Source: Eublepharis macularius (lineage: Eukaryota > Chordata > Lepidosauria > Squamata > Eublepharidae). From it: 64,000 bases of DNA. Below, in pieces: positions 1 to 10,549 of this stretch. The notes below the pieces were generated by a model. The model had not been told where the DNA came from. It saw only the letters and a list, made by a program, of their open reading frames with translations, and searched no databases. The position numbers were made by a program, and so were the translations under genes. Location: NCBI RefSeq assembly GCF_028583425.1, contig NC_072801.1, forward strand, positions 13,598,001 to 13,662,000, read 5' to 3'. Every line of letters starts with the position of its first letter. The stretch's first letter is position 1.

Positions 1-585
1 GATACTACCCTTTCGAAGATTGCAGGCAAAGCACCAATGAATACTGTGTGGATGGGCACATGAATTTCTCAACTCCCACGTTGATACCATTTTCCATATC
101 TCACCCCAGACAGCATCTATGTCCTCCCTCACTGGAGGGCTTTTTATTTTTCATTTTTTAAAAACAAAACACATCCTGCCTTTCAGGCCTCTTAAGGGCA
201 ATCAAGGTGGCCGATAAATTAAAATGTACATAGTACAATCATATCATAAAAACATAGGGCAGGAAGGAGGGATCACTGAGGGGAATGCTAAACAAAGCAA
301 AAAAAACTTCACTGGCACAAAATGGCAACCAAAAGGGACAGACGAGTCTCCCTGGTGCGAGAGTTCAGGGTTTTCATGCCACTGTCAAAAAGGACCTGTC
401 CTGAGTTGCCACCTGCCTAATTTTAGAAGGCAGGGGCACCCAAAGCAGGGCTTCCAAAGATGATTGTAATGTTCAAGCAGGTTCTTAACCGATTTTTAAA
501 ATCAGTAATAGTTACAGTGCTAGTCTTGCAACAATATACTAATTAACCCTCTTTTGGTTGCAGAGTTTGAAGGTGAAAGGCATAG
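1..585. other. Left edge, no gene recognised
   Basis: AT-rich unique-looking sequence. The short open frames here show no family signature or splice borders. I see no exon, RNA gene or clear repeat. Confidence 0.5.
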
Positions 586-682
586 GGTTTTATTTCAGCC
601 GGAACACCCAGGAATGCAGTTCCAGTACCTCTTCAAAATCATCACATGACTGGTGGCCCCACCCACCTGATCCTCGTTGATT
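586..682 (+). mobile_element. Fragment of the hAT foldback MITE
   Basis: Decayed left arm of the MITE found complete at 10.5, 11.9, 29.0 and 37.1 kb. It keeps the run from the 'GGCTTTTTTTCAG'-like end through the CACATG and GTGGCCCC blocks, then diverges. The right arm is missing. Confidence 0.6.
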
Positions 683-829
683 TCCCCTGCTGGAGGCAGA
701 AGGGTGCCACCTCGGGACAGCAGGCTGGGCAGCTGGGGTTCCCGGGTGCCGCCAATCTCCCGAGGAAAGTCCCTCCTGCCAAATGCTTGAATTTGCAAAA
801 ATGGTGGTAACGCTCTAGGAGTCTCCCTC

Positions 830-863
830 CTAGTCTCTATGGTAAAGCTACCATAGAGACTAG
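830..863. repeat. Short perfect inverted repeat
   Basis: A 14-bp arm (830-843) is matched exactly by its reverse complement (850-863) around a 6-base loop. No surrounding element was identified. Confidence 0.7.
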
Positions 864-989
864 AAGCCTTACACTTGCTTTAAAAGGTGTAAAGCTGAAA
901 GGAGAGAGAAGAGCACACCTGGTGTGCTGAGAGGAGAGGTGGGTCTCATCTTCTCTCTCAACGTTCTTGGGCCCCACAACCCTGCAAGA

Positions 990-1085
990 GAGAGTGAGAC
1001 TGAATGAGTGACTGGCCCGAGGAAGCTTCCATGGCAGAGCGGGGATTCAAAGCCGCATTTCCCAGATCCAAGCCCCACTAAAGTA
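990..1085 (-). repeat. Sauria-type tRNA-derived SINE fragment
   Basis: Reads as the reverse complement of the widespread squamate SINE body: 'gtgactggcccgagg', then 'agcttccatggcagagcgg' and 'ttcccagatccaag'. The same block recurs, mostly reversed, at 7.6, 39.1, 51.7 and 56.5 kb. Confidence 0.6.
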
Positions 1086-1099
1086 TGCCCATTGTTAAG

Positions 1100-1285
1100 T
1101 AGGGCTGCTGACCTCCAAGTAGGGCCTGCAGATGTCCCAGAATTACAACTGATCTCTAGACATCATAGATCAGTTCTCCCCAGGAGAAAATGGCTGCCTG
1201 TAAGGTGGACTCTATGACATTATGCCCTGTTGAAGCCACCTGCCACCCTTCCAGGAATTTCCCAACTTGAGAGGTGGCAATCCAC
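1100..1285 (-). repeat. Interspersed nonautonomous repeat
   Basis: Contains a self-complementary 'ctgatctctagac ... agatcagttctcc' centre and ends resembling 'gaggttggcaacc'. I recognise this as a common squamate interspersed repeat of DNA-transposon type, but its ends are degraded here. Confidence 0.4.
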
Positions 1286-1329
1286 ATTTAGTAAGGTTGC
1301 CAGCTGGAACTAGAGGGTTGGTATTCAAT

Positions 1330-1750
1330 CATTTCAGCCCTCTCTGAGGAGGTGGACAGGATCCTGCAGGTGGTGAGGCCTACCACTTGCCTCCTGGACC
1401 CGTGTCCATCGTGGCTGGTGAAAGCCAGTGTCAGTGGAGTATGGGATTCCTTGGAGGCTATTATCAACACATCCTTGAGCTCCAGGGTTTCCCCTGGGGC
1501 ACTAAAGGAGGCTGTGGTGAGGCCCCTGTTAAAGAAACCATCACTGGATCCCGCTGACACACTCAGTTACCACCCAGTCTCGAACCTCCCGTTTCTGGGT
1601 AAGGTGAATGAGCGGGCGGCGGAGAAACAGCTGCAGAGTTTCCTGAAGGAGTCCTCGGCCATGGATCCCTTCCAGTCAGGCTTCCTGGGCAATGGGACCG
1701 AGACACCGCTGGTCACTCTCACTGATGATCTTCGCAGACACCTGGATCGA
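1330..1750 (+). mobile_element. L2-clade LINE, left part of a split copy
   Basis: The translation matches the start of an L2-type reverse transcriptase: a VRPLLKKPSLDP block, then YHPVSNLPFLGK, ending in DDLRRHLDR. The next expected motif, a LLILLDLSAAFDT block, appears only at 6,281 onwards. This fragment and 6281-7445 are therefore one L2 copy opened by the CR1 insertion between them. It has no intact ORF. Confidence 0.8.
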
Positions 1751-2188
1751 GCAGAGTCACCTGGGCTCAGGAGCACATGGTCTGCAGCTGCTAGAGGAGG
1801 TAAGGGCTTTTTGCCTTCTTGGCTGTGGTGGGTTAAGCTGAGAAGCTAAGGGTGGTCCTCTCTAGCTTTGGGGCTTTTTGTGTGTAGTTTTGTGTTGATT
1901 TGAGTAGTTTTGAGGCTGAGTGTGTTTGGGCTTGATTGTGTTTGAGGGTGAGTGTGTTTGTAAGGCTGCTGGGGGTTGCTGGAGTACAAGCCACACACCC
2001 CTTTGTGCTCACCTCCTGTGCTTAGCAGGAAGTGACCTTTTGCATTGAAAAGGCAACTGCTGGGCAGGGGCGCGAGCCTTTGGCGCGAGCCGAAGGGCGA
2101 GAGCTAAAGGGCTCTTGGCCTGTGGCTCTTAGCCGGGGGATCATAGCCGTTTTCTTTCCTCTTAGTGTGTTATTCCTAAAACAGAATA

Positions 2189-3097
2189 ATGAAGTCAGAA
2201 TGCCAGCAGGGGGTTGGGGGCTTTCCAGTGTATTGCACTGAGTGTCACATGTATGACTATCTGCCTTCTGGTCAGAAGTCCTGGATGTGTGCTCGCTGCA
2301 AGGAGCTCCTGGTTCTCAGGGAACGAGTACGTACCCTTGAGGCCAAGGTGGCTGACCTGGAGAAGCGGAGACAGTTAGATAGGCACGAGGACAAGATTCT
2401 CAGGGACAGGATAGATGTGTCCCACTCTAAAAATGGCAGCGTTCTTGTTGTCAAGGAGAATGAGGATCTTGTGGAATCAGGGCACCGTACTGAGGATAAG
2501 GGGAACATGCCCTCAGAAGGGACCTCTTCTTCAGTTGGTGAGCAGGTTTCCCTTCGCATCAAGGAACCATCCCTGGGTGGGGCGGGAGGGAGGCTCTTGG
2601 TAGTTGGTGATTCGATCCTTAGACAAGTAGATAGCTGGGTGGCACAACCGCGTTCTGACCGTATGGTGACTTGCCTGCCTGGTGCGAAGGTAGCGGACAT
2701 TACGCGTGTTATAGATAGGCTGGTAGATAGTGCTGGGGAAGAGTCAGCGGTCGTGGTCCATGTTGGAACCAACGATGTTGGGAAATGCAGTCGTGAGATC
2801 TTGGAACAAAAATTTAGGCTGTTAGGCAGGAGACTCAAGGCCAGGACCTCCAAGGTAGCCTTCTCAGAAGTGCTACCTGTTCCACGCGCAGGGCCAGAGA
2901 GACAAACGCAGATCAGGAGTCTCAATGCGTGGATGAGACGATGGTGTAGGGAGGAAGGGTTCAAGTTTGTTAGGCACTGGGATTCTTTTTGGGACAAGCG
3001 GGAGCTGTACAAGAGAGACGGTCTCCACTTGTCCCGAGAAGGAACCCGGCTGCTGGCACTTAAAATCAAAAAGGTGGCAGAGCAGTTTTTAAACTAA
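2189..3097 (+). CDS. CR1 ORF1: zinc-finger/coiled-coil/esterase protein
   Basis: A 302-residue protein of the CR1 ORF1 type, thought to bind element RNA and assist retrotransposition. Residues about 12-35 hold a C-x2-C ... C-x2-C cluster (CTEC, CARC) like the PHD-type finger of this family. A charged segment at about 38-75 (LVLRERVRTLEAKVADLEKR) looks like a coiled coil. From about residue 133 it is an SGNH-hydrolase/esterase fold: block I GDSI, block III GTND, and a C-terminal DGLHLS with the catalytic Asp and His. The frame is intact from Met to stop and lies 29 bp upstream of the ORF2 start. It belongs to the mobile element, not to a host gene. Confidence 0.85.
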   Translation: MKSECQQGVGGFPVYCTECHMYDYLPSGQKSWMCARCKELLVLRERVRTLEAKVADLEKRRQLDRHEDKILRDRIDVSHSKNGSVLVVKENEDLVESGHRTEDKGNMPSEGTSSSVGEQVSLRIKEPSLGGAGGRLLVVGDSILRQVDSWVAQPRSDRMVTCLPGAKVADITRVIDRLVDSAGEESAVVVHVGTNDVGKCSREILEQKFRLLGRRLKARTSKVAFSEVLPVPRAGPERQTQIRSLNAWMRRWCREEGFKFVRHWDSFWDKRELYKRDGLHLSREGTRLLALKIKKVAEQFLN

Positions 3098-3126
3098 ATG
3101 CTAGGGGAAAGCCGACAAGAGATAAA

Positions 3127-6075
3127 GTGTCTCTGGTTCAGGATGGTTCATCTCAGAGAGATGAAGGGCTAGGTATAACACTTCTACAGGGAGATAGATT
3201 AGAGTTGTCAACTGAGATGGAGACAAACAGTGCAGATGACCTAACTACGTCTCGAGGCAAAGTGTGCCGGGGAAGTTACAGGTGTTTATATACAAATGCT
3301 AGAAGTGCCCGAGGTAAAATTGGGGAGCTGGAATGTTTAGTGTTGGGCGAATCCATAGACATTGTGGGCATATCAGAAACTTGGTGGGATGAGGAAAATC
3401 AGTGGGACATGGTGATTCCTGGATATAAATTATATCGGAAGGATAGGGAGGGAAGGGTTGGTGGTGGGGTGGCTCTATATGTCAGAGAAGGTATACATTC
3501 CAGTAAGATTGAGAAGGTAACTGAATTAGATTCGCTTCTGGAAATGCTATGGGTTGAAATTACGGGTCCAAATGGAAACTTAACTGTGGGAGTTTGTTAT
3601 CGCCCTCCAGATCAGAAAATAGAGGAGGATTATAAAATGATGACAGGATTAAAGATGGCTGCTAAACAAAAAAACTGTGTTGTAATGGGTGATTTTAACT
3701 ACCCACACATTGACTGGGCCAATGGGTGTTCGAATCGGGGGAGAGAAAGTGAGTTTCTAGACTGTCTCAATGACTGTGCTATGGAACAGATGGTTACAGA
3801 ACCTACTAGGTGAGAGGTGATCCTGGATTTGGTCCTCAGTAATGCTGAAGACCTGGTGAGAGATGTAAATGTGATTGCACCACTTGGGAACAGTGACCAT
3901 AATGTTATTGAGTACAACATAGGTATAAATAGGAAATTGCCAAATAAGACCAACACAGCCATGTTTAACTTCAAAAGGGGTAACTTTTCTGAGATGAGGG
4001 GGTACGTGAAGAAGAAACTGAAAGGGAAAGTAAAAAAGGTCAAAGCACTTGGGGAATCTTGGAGACTATTTAAAGCTACAATCCTGGAAGCTCAAATTAA
4101 ATATATACCGCTGGTTAGGAAAGGCACAAATAGGTTTAGGAAAAGGCCAGCATGGTTAACAAGCAATGTAATAGAAGCTGTAAAAGGTAAAAAGGATTCT
4201 TTTAGGCAGTGGAAAACTAGTCGGAGTGAGGTTGATAAAAAGGAGCATAAGCTGTGGCAAAAAAAGTGCAAGTCTGTGATCAGACAGGCAAAAAGGGAAT
4301 ATGAGGAGCATATTGCAAAGAACATAAAGAAAAACAATAAACAATTCTTTAAATATATTAGAAGTAGGAAACCAGCTAGGGAGGCAGTGGGGCCCTTGGA
4401 TGACCAAGGCGTAAAAGGATTACTAAAGGGTGATAGGGAAATGGCCGAGAAGCTGAATGCGTTCTTTGCTTCTGTCTTCACTGTGGAAGATAAGAAGTGC
4501 ATGCCCACTCCGGAAGCACTGACTTTGGGAGGGGTTTTGAAAGACCTGAGTCACATTGAGGTGACGAGAGAGGAGGTTATGCGACTGCTAGATAATTTAA
4601 AAACTGATAGATCACCGGGCCCAGATGGCATACATCCAAGAGTTCTGAAAGAACTCAAGTGTGAACTTGTAGATCTCCTCACAAAAATATGTAATCTGTC
4701 ATTAAACTCTGCATCTGTTCCTGAGGACTGGAAGGTAGCTAATGTTGTCCCCATCTTTAAAAAAGGTTCCAGGGGAGATCCGGGAAATTACAGGCCAGTC
4801 AGCCTGACGTCAATACCGGGTAAGTTGGTGGAAACTATTATCAAAAATAAAATTAGTGGGCACATTGATGACCAAAAGCTGATGAGGAAAACTCAGCATG
4901 GGTTCTGTAAGGGAAGATCTTGTCTCACCAATCTGTTAGAGTTCTTTGAGGGAGTGAACAAACAAGTGGACAAGGGAGACCCGATAGATATTGTTTATCT
5001 TGACTTCCAGAAAGCTTTTGACAAAGTTCCTCATCAAAGGCTCCTAAGTAAGCTCAGTAGCTATGGGATAAAGGGCCAAGTCCTCTTGTGGATCGAAAAC
5101 TGGCTAATTAATAGGAAACAGAGAGTGAGTATAAACGGGCACTTCTCACAGTGGAGGGTGGTGAGCAGTGGGGTGCCACAGGGGTCGGTATTGGGTCCAA
5201 TGCTTTTTAACTTGTTTATTAATGATTTGGAATTGGGATTAAGCAGTGAAGTGGCTAAATTTGCAGATGACACGAAATTGTTCAGGGTGGTGAAAGCCAG
5301 AGAGGATTGCGAGGCACTCCAAAGGGATCTGTCGAGGCTAGAAGAGTGGGCATCCATGTGGCAAATGAGGTTCAATGTAGCCAAGTGCAAAGTAATGCAC
5401 ATTGGAACCAAAAATCCAAAATATAAATACAAGTTGATGGGGTCTGAACTGGCGGAGACTGACCAAGAGAGAGATCTTGGAGTCATGATAGATAACTCAC
5501 TAAAAACGTCAGCACAGTGTGCGACTGCCATAAAAAAAGCTAATGCTATGCTAGGGGTTATTAGGAAAGGGATTGAAAACAAATCAGCCGGTATCATAAT
5601 GCCTCTGTATAAATCGATGGTGAGGCCTCATTTGGAGTACTGTGTACAGTTCTGGTCGCCACACCTTAAAAAAGATATCATAGCACTGGAAAAAGTACAG
5701 AGAAGGGCAACTAAAATGATTAAAGGGTTGGAACACTTTCCCTATGAGGAAAGATTGAGGCGCTTGGGGCTCTTTAGCCTGGAGAAAAGACGACTGAGGG
5801 GAGACATGATAGAGGTTTACAAGATAATGCACGGGTTAGAGAAGGTAGAGAAAGATGTGTTTTTCTCCCTTTCTCACAATACAAGAACTCGTGGGCACTC
5901 TATGAAATTATTGAGCAGTCGGGTTAGAACAGATAGAAGAAACTACTACTTTACACAAAGGGTGATAAACACATGGAATTCGTTGCCACAGGAGGTGGTG
6001 GCAGCTACAAGCATTGCCAGCTTCAAGAGGGGACTGGACAAATATATGGAGCAGAGGTCCATCAGTGGCTATTAG
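3127..6075 (+). pseudogene. CR1 ORF2: endonuclease/reverse transcriptase, one internal stop
   Basis: Encodes the enzyme that nicks target DNA and copies element RNA at the nick. The N-terminal APE-like endonuclease shows NARS, SETWWDE, GGGVALYV, GVCYRPP, GDFNYP and the catalytic SDHN. The reverse transcriptase follows, with GNYRPVSLTS, YLDFQKAFD, SGVPQGSVLGP and the active-site FADD. A C-terminal region contains HLEYC and RRLRGDMIEVYK blocks. The whole span is one frame except a TGA at 3811-3813, between EPTR and EVILDLVLSN near the end of the endonuclease; a single base change from GGA or CGA would explain it. Without readthrough the element cannot make full ORF2 protein. Confidence 0.87.
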
Positions 6076-6280
6076 CCACAGGAGATAGATGGTATTCTCT
6101 TTGTGGGGAGGTGGTGCTCTGTTGTCTTGGTGCTGGAAGGAAGGCAGTGGGAGGGCTTCTGGTGTCCTGGCCTCACTGACAGTCCTTTAGATGGCACTGG
6201 ATTTCTAGCCACTGTGTGTGACAGAATGTTGGCCTGGATGGGCCACTGGCCTGATCCAACATGGCTTTGCTTATGCTTAT

Positions 6281-7445
6281 GAGGTGGAACAGCGCTGCTG
6301 ATTTTACTAGATCTTTCGGCAGCATTCGATACGGTCTATTATGATCTTCTGACCCACTGCCTCGCCGGCATGGGAATTCAAGGGACGGCATTACAGTGGC
6401 TTGTCTCCTTTCTCCACGGTTGGGGACAGAGAGTGGCGCTAGGGGAGAAGTTGTCATCCCACTATCCACTAGTGTGTGGTGTGCCGCAGAGGGCAATACT
6501 CTCCCTGCTATTGTTCAACATCTATATGCGCCCCCTCACCCAGCTGGTGCAAAGTTTCAGGCTTGGGTGTCATCAGTACGCTGACGACACCCAGCTATAT
6601 CTGTTGATGAATGGCCAGCCTGGATCAGCCCCGAATGTCCTGGAGCATGCTTTTGAAGCTGTGGCTGGATGGTTGAGGCAGAGTTGGCTGAAGTTAAACC
6701 CCTCGAAGATGGAGATCCTGTACTTGAGTCGCGGGAGTGTGGACTTGGGGCCACACTCGATGGTGCAGTGCTTACACCGACTCCGAGAGTTGGGAGCCTG
6801 GGGGTGATCCTGGATGCCTCCTTGACAATGGAGGCCCAGGTCATGGTGGTTGCTAGGTCATTGTTCTATATCCGACAAACCAGACAGCTCGTCCCCTATC
6901 TTTCGACCCACAACTTAACTACAGTGGTCCAAGCAATGGTCACCTCTAGGCTAGACTATTGTAATACGCTCTATGCAGGGCTTCCCTTGAACTTGATCTG
7001 GCGGTTACAACTGGTCCAAAATGCGGCAGCGCGTGTCACCACCAGAGGGCTTTCTAATGCACCCATAACACCAGTATTGCACCAGCTGCACTGGTTGCCG
7101 GTGGAGTACCAGATCAGATTCAAGGTTTTGGTATTAACCTATAAAGCCCTAAGCGGACTGGGACCGGCGTATCTACGGAACCACCTCTCCCTATATGAGC
7201 CCCAGAGGATGCTTCGATCCAGCAACAAACAGCTGTTAATGGTCCCTGGCCCCAGGGAGGCCTGCCTAGTGTTGACCAGAGCCAGGGCCATTTCAGTCCC
7301 GGCTCCAACCTGGTAGAACACTCTGTCTAAAGAGACCAGGGCCTGGCCGGATTTGTTATCCTTCTGCCGGGCCTGCAAGACGGAGCTGTTCTGCCAGGCG
7401 TATGATTGACGCTGGCTGGGCCTCCCCGCCAGCCGACTAGAGGAA
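6281..7445 (+). mobile_element. L2-clade LINE, right part of the split copy
   Basis: Resumes the L2 reverse transcriptase exactly where the left part stops: LLDLSAAFDT, then CGVPQ, the active-site YADDTQLY, KLNPSKME, and after a frameshift near 6,800 LGVILDASLTM, SRLDYCNTLYAGLP and LHQLHWLPV. The final coding block ends near 7,316. At least one frameshift and several point changes make it inactive. It is older than the CR1 it contains. Confidence 0.82.
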
Positions 7446-7464
7446 AACATATGCATCACACACC

Positions 7465-7720
7465 TAATAATAACATTAACATTCGATTTATATACCGTCC
7501 TTCAGGATGACTTAACACCCACTCAGAGCAGTTTACAAAGTATGTTGTTATTGTCCCCACAACAAAACACTCTGTGAGGTGGGTGGGGCTGAGAGAGCAG
7601 CAGAGAGCTGTGACTCGCCCAAGGTCACCCAGCTGGCTTCAAGGGGAGGAGTGGGGAATCAAACCCAGTTCTCCAGATTAGAGTCCCATGCTCTGAACCA
7701 CTACACCAAACGGGCTCTCA
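7465..7720 (-). repeat. SINE, reverse orientation
   Basis: Contains 'tatataccgtccttcagga', 'ctgtgaggtgggtggggct', 'tgactcgcccaaggtcacc' and 'gaaccactacaccaaac', the reversed anatomy of a tRNA-derived squamate SINE with the tRNA-like head at the right end. Confidence 0.65.
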
Positions 7721-8570
7721 TCAATATCCATTGGTGTTCAGATGAAATGTGGCCACACTGGCTCCTGTTTTTATATCTGGTGGGAGATGTATCAAGATTC
7801 AATCTATTTATATCAGTAAAATTACAGGAAATGTCATTCTCTTGCAACCCAAAGTGATTTTTCTGGGAGTTTTATTGTCTAAAACAAACCTTCAAATATG
7901 AAGAGAACACATAGTATTGTTGCTAATAGCAGCCAAATTCCCAGTGGCAAACCCCAGCCTAACATCACATGTTGGAATAATGGTATTGTGGATAATGGAG
8001 AAGATGGCAGTGCAATTGAAAGATCCCTGTTCTACCTTGAATTTACGGAATGTCTGAAAAAAGGACCTCTGACTCTCAAAAAGCTTACCCCCTGAAAATT
8101 TTGTGGGTCTCTAAGGTGCCACTGGACTCAGTTCCTGCTGTTTGACTGCAGACTAACACAGCCACCCATCTAAAAATATCTTACGTGGAATCCGTGAAAG
8201 AATATACTTTAAGATTGGGAGTAAGGTAATCTATATATGCTAAAAGAAAAGCAGAATGTAACGTGGTTGTTGTGGGTTTTCGACAATACATAGAATGTAA
8301 CTTCCTTATATGCATATTTAAAAATACATTATGATATACAACAATACAGTGTACTGTTAACAAGTTCTCGCTTTTCATCTTCATAATGTGGCACGAGATC
8401 TACAACTTTGTAAAAACATGTTCTGCTCCTTTTCGTTCAGGATCCTCTGTTGTAAATCTGTTGACATTTCAAAACCCAAATAAAAAGTGTGTGTGTACTA
8501 ATGAAGCAACAGACATTGGATCTGAGCCAATCCAAGTTCCATTGTCTTAACTAAAACATCATCTGTTTAT
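7721..8570. other. No gene; fragment of ribozyme-tail repeat at 8060-8165
   Basis: Mostly AT-rich sequence with no exon signature. At 8060-8165 a short + strand fragment, ending 'ggtgccactggactc', matches the 3' tail of the hammerhead-bearing repeat at 13.2 kb. Confidence 0.45.
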
Positions 8571-8621
8571 GGTTGTTGTGGGTTTTCCGGGCTGTATCGC
8601 CGTGGTCTTGGCATTGTAGTT

Positions 8622-8662
8622 CCTGACGTTTTGCCAGCAGCTGTAACTGGCATCTTCAGAGG
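8622..8662 (-). ncRNA. Degenerate hammerhead motif in opposite arm
   Basis: The reverse complement of the right-arm motif with CTGAAGA and stem II kept, but the GAAAC core reads AAAAC. The changed base is the invariant G12 of hammerheads, so cleavage is not expected. The identical change is in the left arm of the 27.8 kb copy. Confidence 0.5.
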
Positions 8663-8744
8663 TGTAGCACCAAAAGACAGAGATCTCTGAGAGATCTGAT
8701 TATTTCCCTCTATTATTTCCCTCCCTCTGAGAGATCTCTGTCTT

Positions 8745-8810
8745 TTGGTGCTACACCTCTGAAGATGCCAGCCACAGCTGCTGGCGAAACGTCAGGAACT
8801 ACAATGCCAA
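8745..8810 (+). ncRNA. Hammerhead ribozyme motif, type I, minimal stem III
   Basis: Core CTGAAGA (8759-8765) and GAAAC (8786-8790) bracket stem II, GCCAGC pairing with GCTGGC. Stem III is only A-U plus C-G, closed directly by the GTC cleavage triplet at 8791-8793. Stem I forms from CCT/AGG next to the core and, beyond an internal loop, TTGGTG with TGCCAA. All invariant core bases are present. Hammerheads with such a short stem III are described in Penelope-like elements and are thought to act as dimers. Activity here is inference. Confidence 0.6.
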
Positions 8811-8885
8811 GACCACGGCAATACAGCCCGGAAAACCCACAACAACCATCGTTCTCCGGCCGTGAAAGCCTTCGACAATACATCA

Positions 8886-10549
8886 TCTGTTTAATTTCAT
8901 GTAGTTAGCTTAATAAGTTTATGGATCAGGTTTAGACTACTGCTGTCTTTCCAAACTTGGGTAAATCACAAATGATTTTTGCCATTCAAATTATGATGAT
9001 TATGAACTATCTCATCATACAGGGGTGGTCTGTTTTCACTTAGGCTGGTCTACAGATGTGATGGAATCCCGACATGGTAGAAATGTGATAGTGTGTGTAT
9101 GGGGGGAGGGGGGGGAGGACAGATGCTTAGTGCTCCCCCCCTGTAAAATCTCCCAGCTACAAAATTAGTATATGTAGGGCAAAGGTGCTATCCTAGTCTT
9201 CTTCATGTTGTGCAAACTTTCTAGTTGCAAGGAATTACTAGTGATGGGAACCTTTGGGAAAGCTATCTATCCCCTCGCCCATCTTAGCTTTCTGCCACCA
9301 TGGTGGTGTGTAGACCAGGCACTGTAATTTCATTCCTTGCCCTGAAGGGGCAATTTTGTATTGTACTTAAGTTGTGGCTCCAATTTTGATTTCAATAAAT
9401 GATCATTTTTCTATTTATATACTTTTTAAAAAACCTTAAAAGGTAAGTTGCAAAATCAGTGAAAGATTGGTAATTCTGCAGTCCTGCACAGAGCTAGTCT
9501 CATCTAAACTTTTTGACATTATATTCTCTGTAGCAGCCTCCAGGTTCCTGATTTGTTTGGTTGAAGCTCTTGCTCCTGATTTTCAAATGAGAGGCTTTTT
9601 AAAGAAGGCATTTTTAATTGGGTTGTTGTTTGATTAGGTTCCACATAGATCACTATCTGGACTGTGTGTTTATCCTGCTGTATGCGTTGTCTGATTTGAT
9701 TTTTTAATGCTGTTTTATTATTGGGAGATTTTATACAGGTTCAGGTGGGTGGCCATATTGATCTGTATTAGAAAAGCAAGATTTGAGTCCAGTAGCTCCT
9801 TAAAAACCAATACGATTTTCAGAGTATACGCTTTTGAGAGTCAAAGCTCTCCTGTATCTGACTAAGGGAGCTTGACTCTGTTACTAGACTTAAATCTGGC
9901 AGATTTCATCTGCATCACGTTGTCTTTGCTATCATTCTTTCCTATAACTACAGCCTCAACTGTTTATAAACTGACATCCATTGATTACTAGCTTTCTGTA
10001 TCTGACATTCACCTTTGGGTTTTAATTTCAGAATTTGGGTTTTAATTTCATCACTGGGTGGTTGGATGTAATGGTTCTGAGTTAATGAATGACTCACATT
10101 TTGTTTTGGCCAGAAAGAAAGAAGCTCTCCCAGACAAACAGGTCTAAATCCAGAATAGTATCCCACAACCAGGAGATACAGAAATATAATGTAATAATTT
10201 AATAAGTGAAAAAGGGCAAAGTGCTACTAATAATATATCAAATTCTAAGAGGAAGTATAATACGTATCTAAGAATTATACAAAATGACAATATTCCCAAA
10301 GTGGATAAGTTGGCCAAAAATAGTAATACATTCAATTCATTCATCCGGAAATTCAGCAGGTTAGAACAAGAAAGGTATGAACAATCTTCAAAGCGGTGAG
10401 TATCCAAAAGTATAACAAAAGGCAATAAAGTCCAAGCTGATATCTCTGTATTCTCTCGATAGGTGGAGACACAACAACAGAAAGAAGTTCCAAAGAGTCT
10501 CCAGCAAGTAAGTATCTCTAAAAGTATCAATAATTATACATGTCTTGAT
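8886..10549. other. No gene; diverged foldback at about 9770-9900
   Basis: AT-rich sequence without exon-like borders. At 9770-9900 inverted blocks ('gagtccagtagctcctta' ... 'actagacttaaat') resemble a worn copy of the repeat at 11.2 kb. The rest shows no recognisable family. Confidence 0.4.

Larger units (their letters stand above)
1751..6280 (+). mobile_element. CR1-type LINE, nearly full length
   Basis: A non-LTR retrotransposon of about 4.5 kb inserted into an older L2. It has a GC-rich 5' untranslated region (1751-2188), ORF1 (2189-3097), ORF2 (3127-6075, one internal stop) and a 3' tail ending in short 'CTTATG' repeats. The 3' end reads 'ggatgggccactggcctga' before the repeats. The only coding defect I see is the TGA at 3811-3813, so it is either a young copy or the progeny of an active lineage. 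Right and left junctions are set from where L2 coding resumes, to within about 10 bp. Confidence 0.88.
8571..8885. mobile_element. Foldback element with Penelope-like hammerhead arms
   Basis: Two inverted arms of about 130 bp (left 8571-8690, right 8733-8885) each run from 'ggttgttgtgggttttccg' or its complement to 'agagatctctgtcttttgg'. The right arm carries a full hammerhead-ribozyme fold. The left arm carries the same motif on the - strand with a core change. Related copies lie at 11.0 and 27.8 kb. The assignment to Penelope-like retroelements rests on the known association of such minimal hammerheads with that class. Confidence 0.65.

Noticed and set aside
2272..3069. A 265-codon open frame on the - strand
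   Set aside because: Shadow of CR1 ORF1; composition and lack of any motif indicate no independent gene.
3817..6075. A 752-codon reverse transcriptase frame as a stand-alone gene
   Set aside because: In the same frame as 3127-3813 and separated only by one TGA, so it is the rest of CR1 ORF2.
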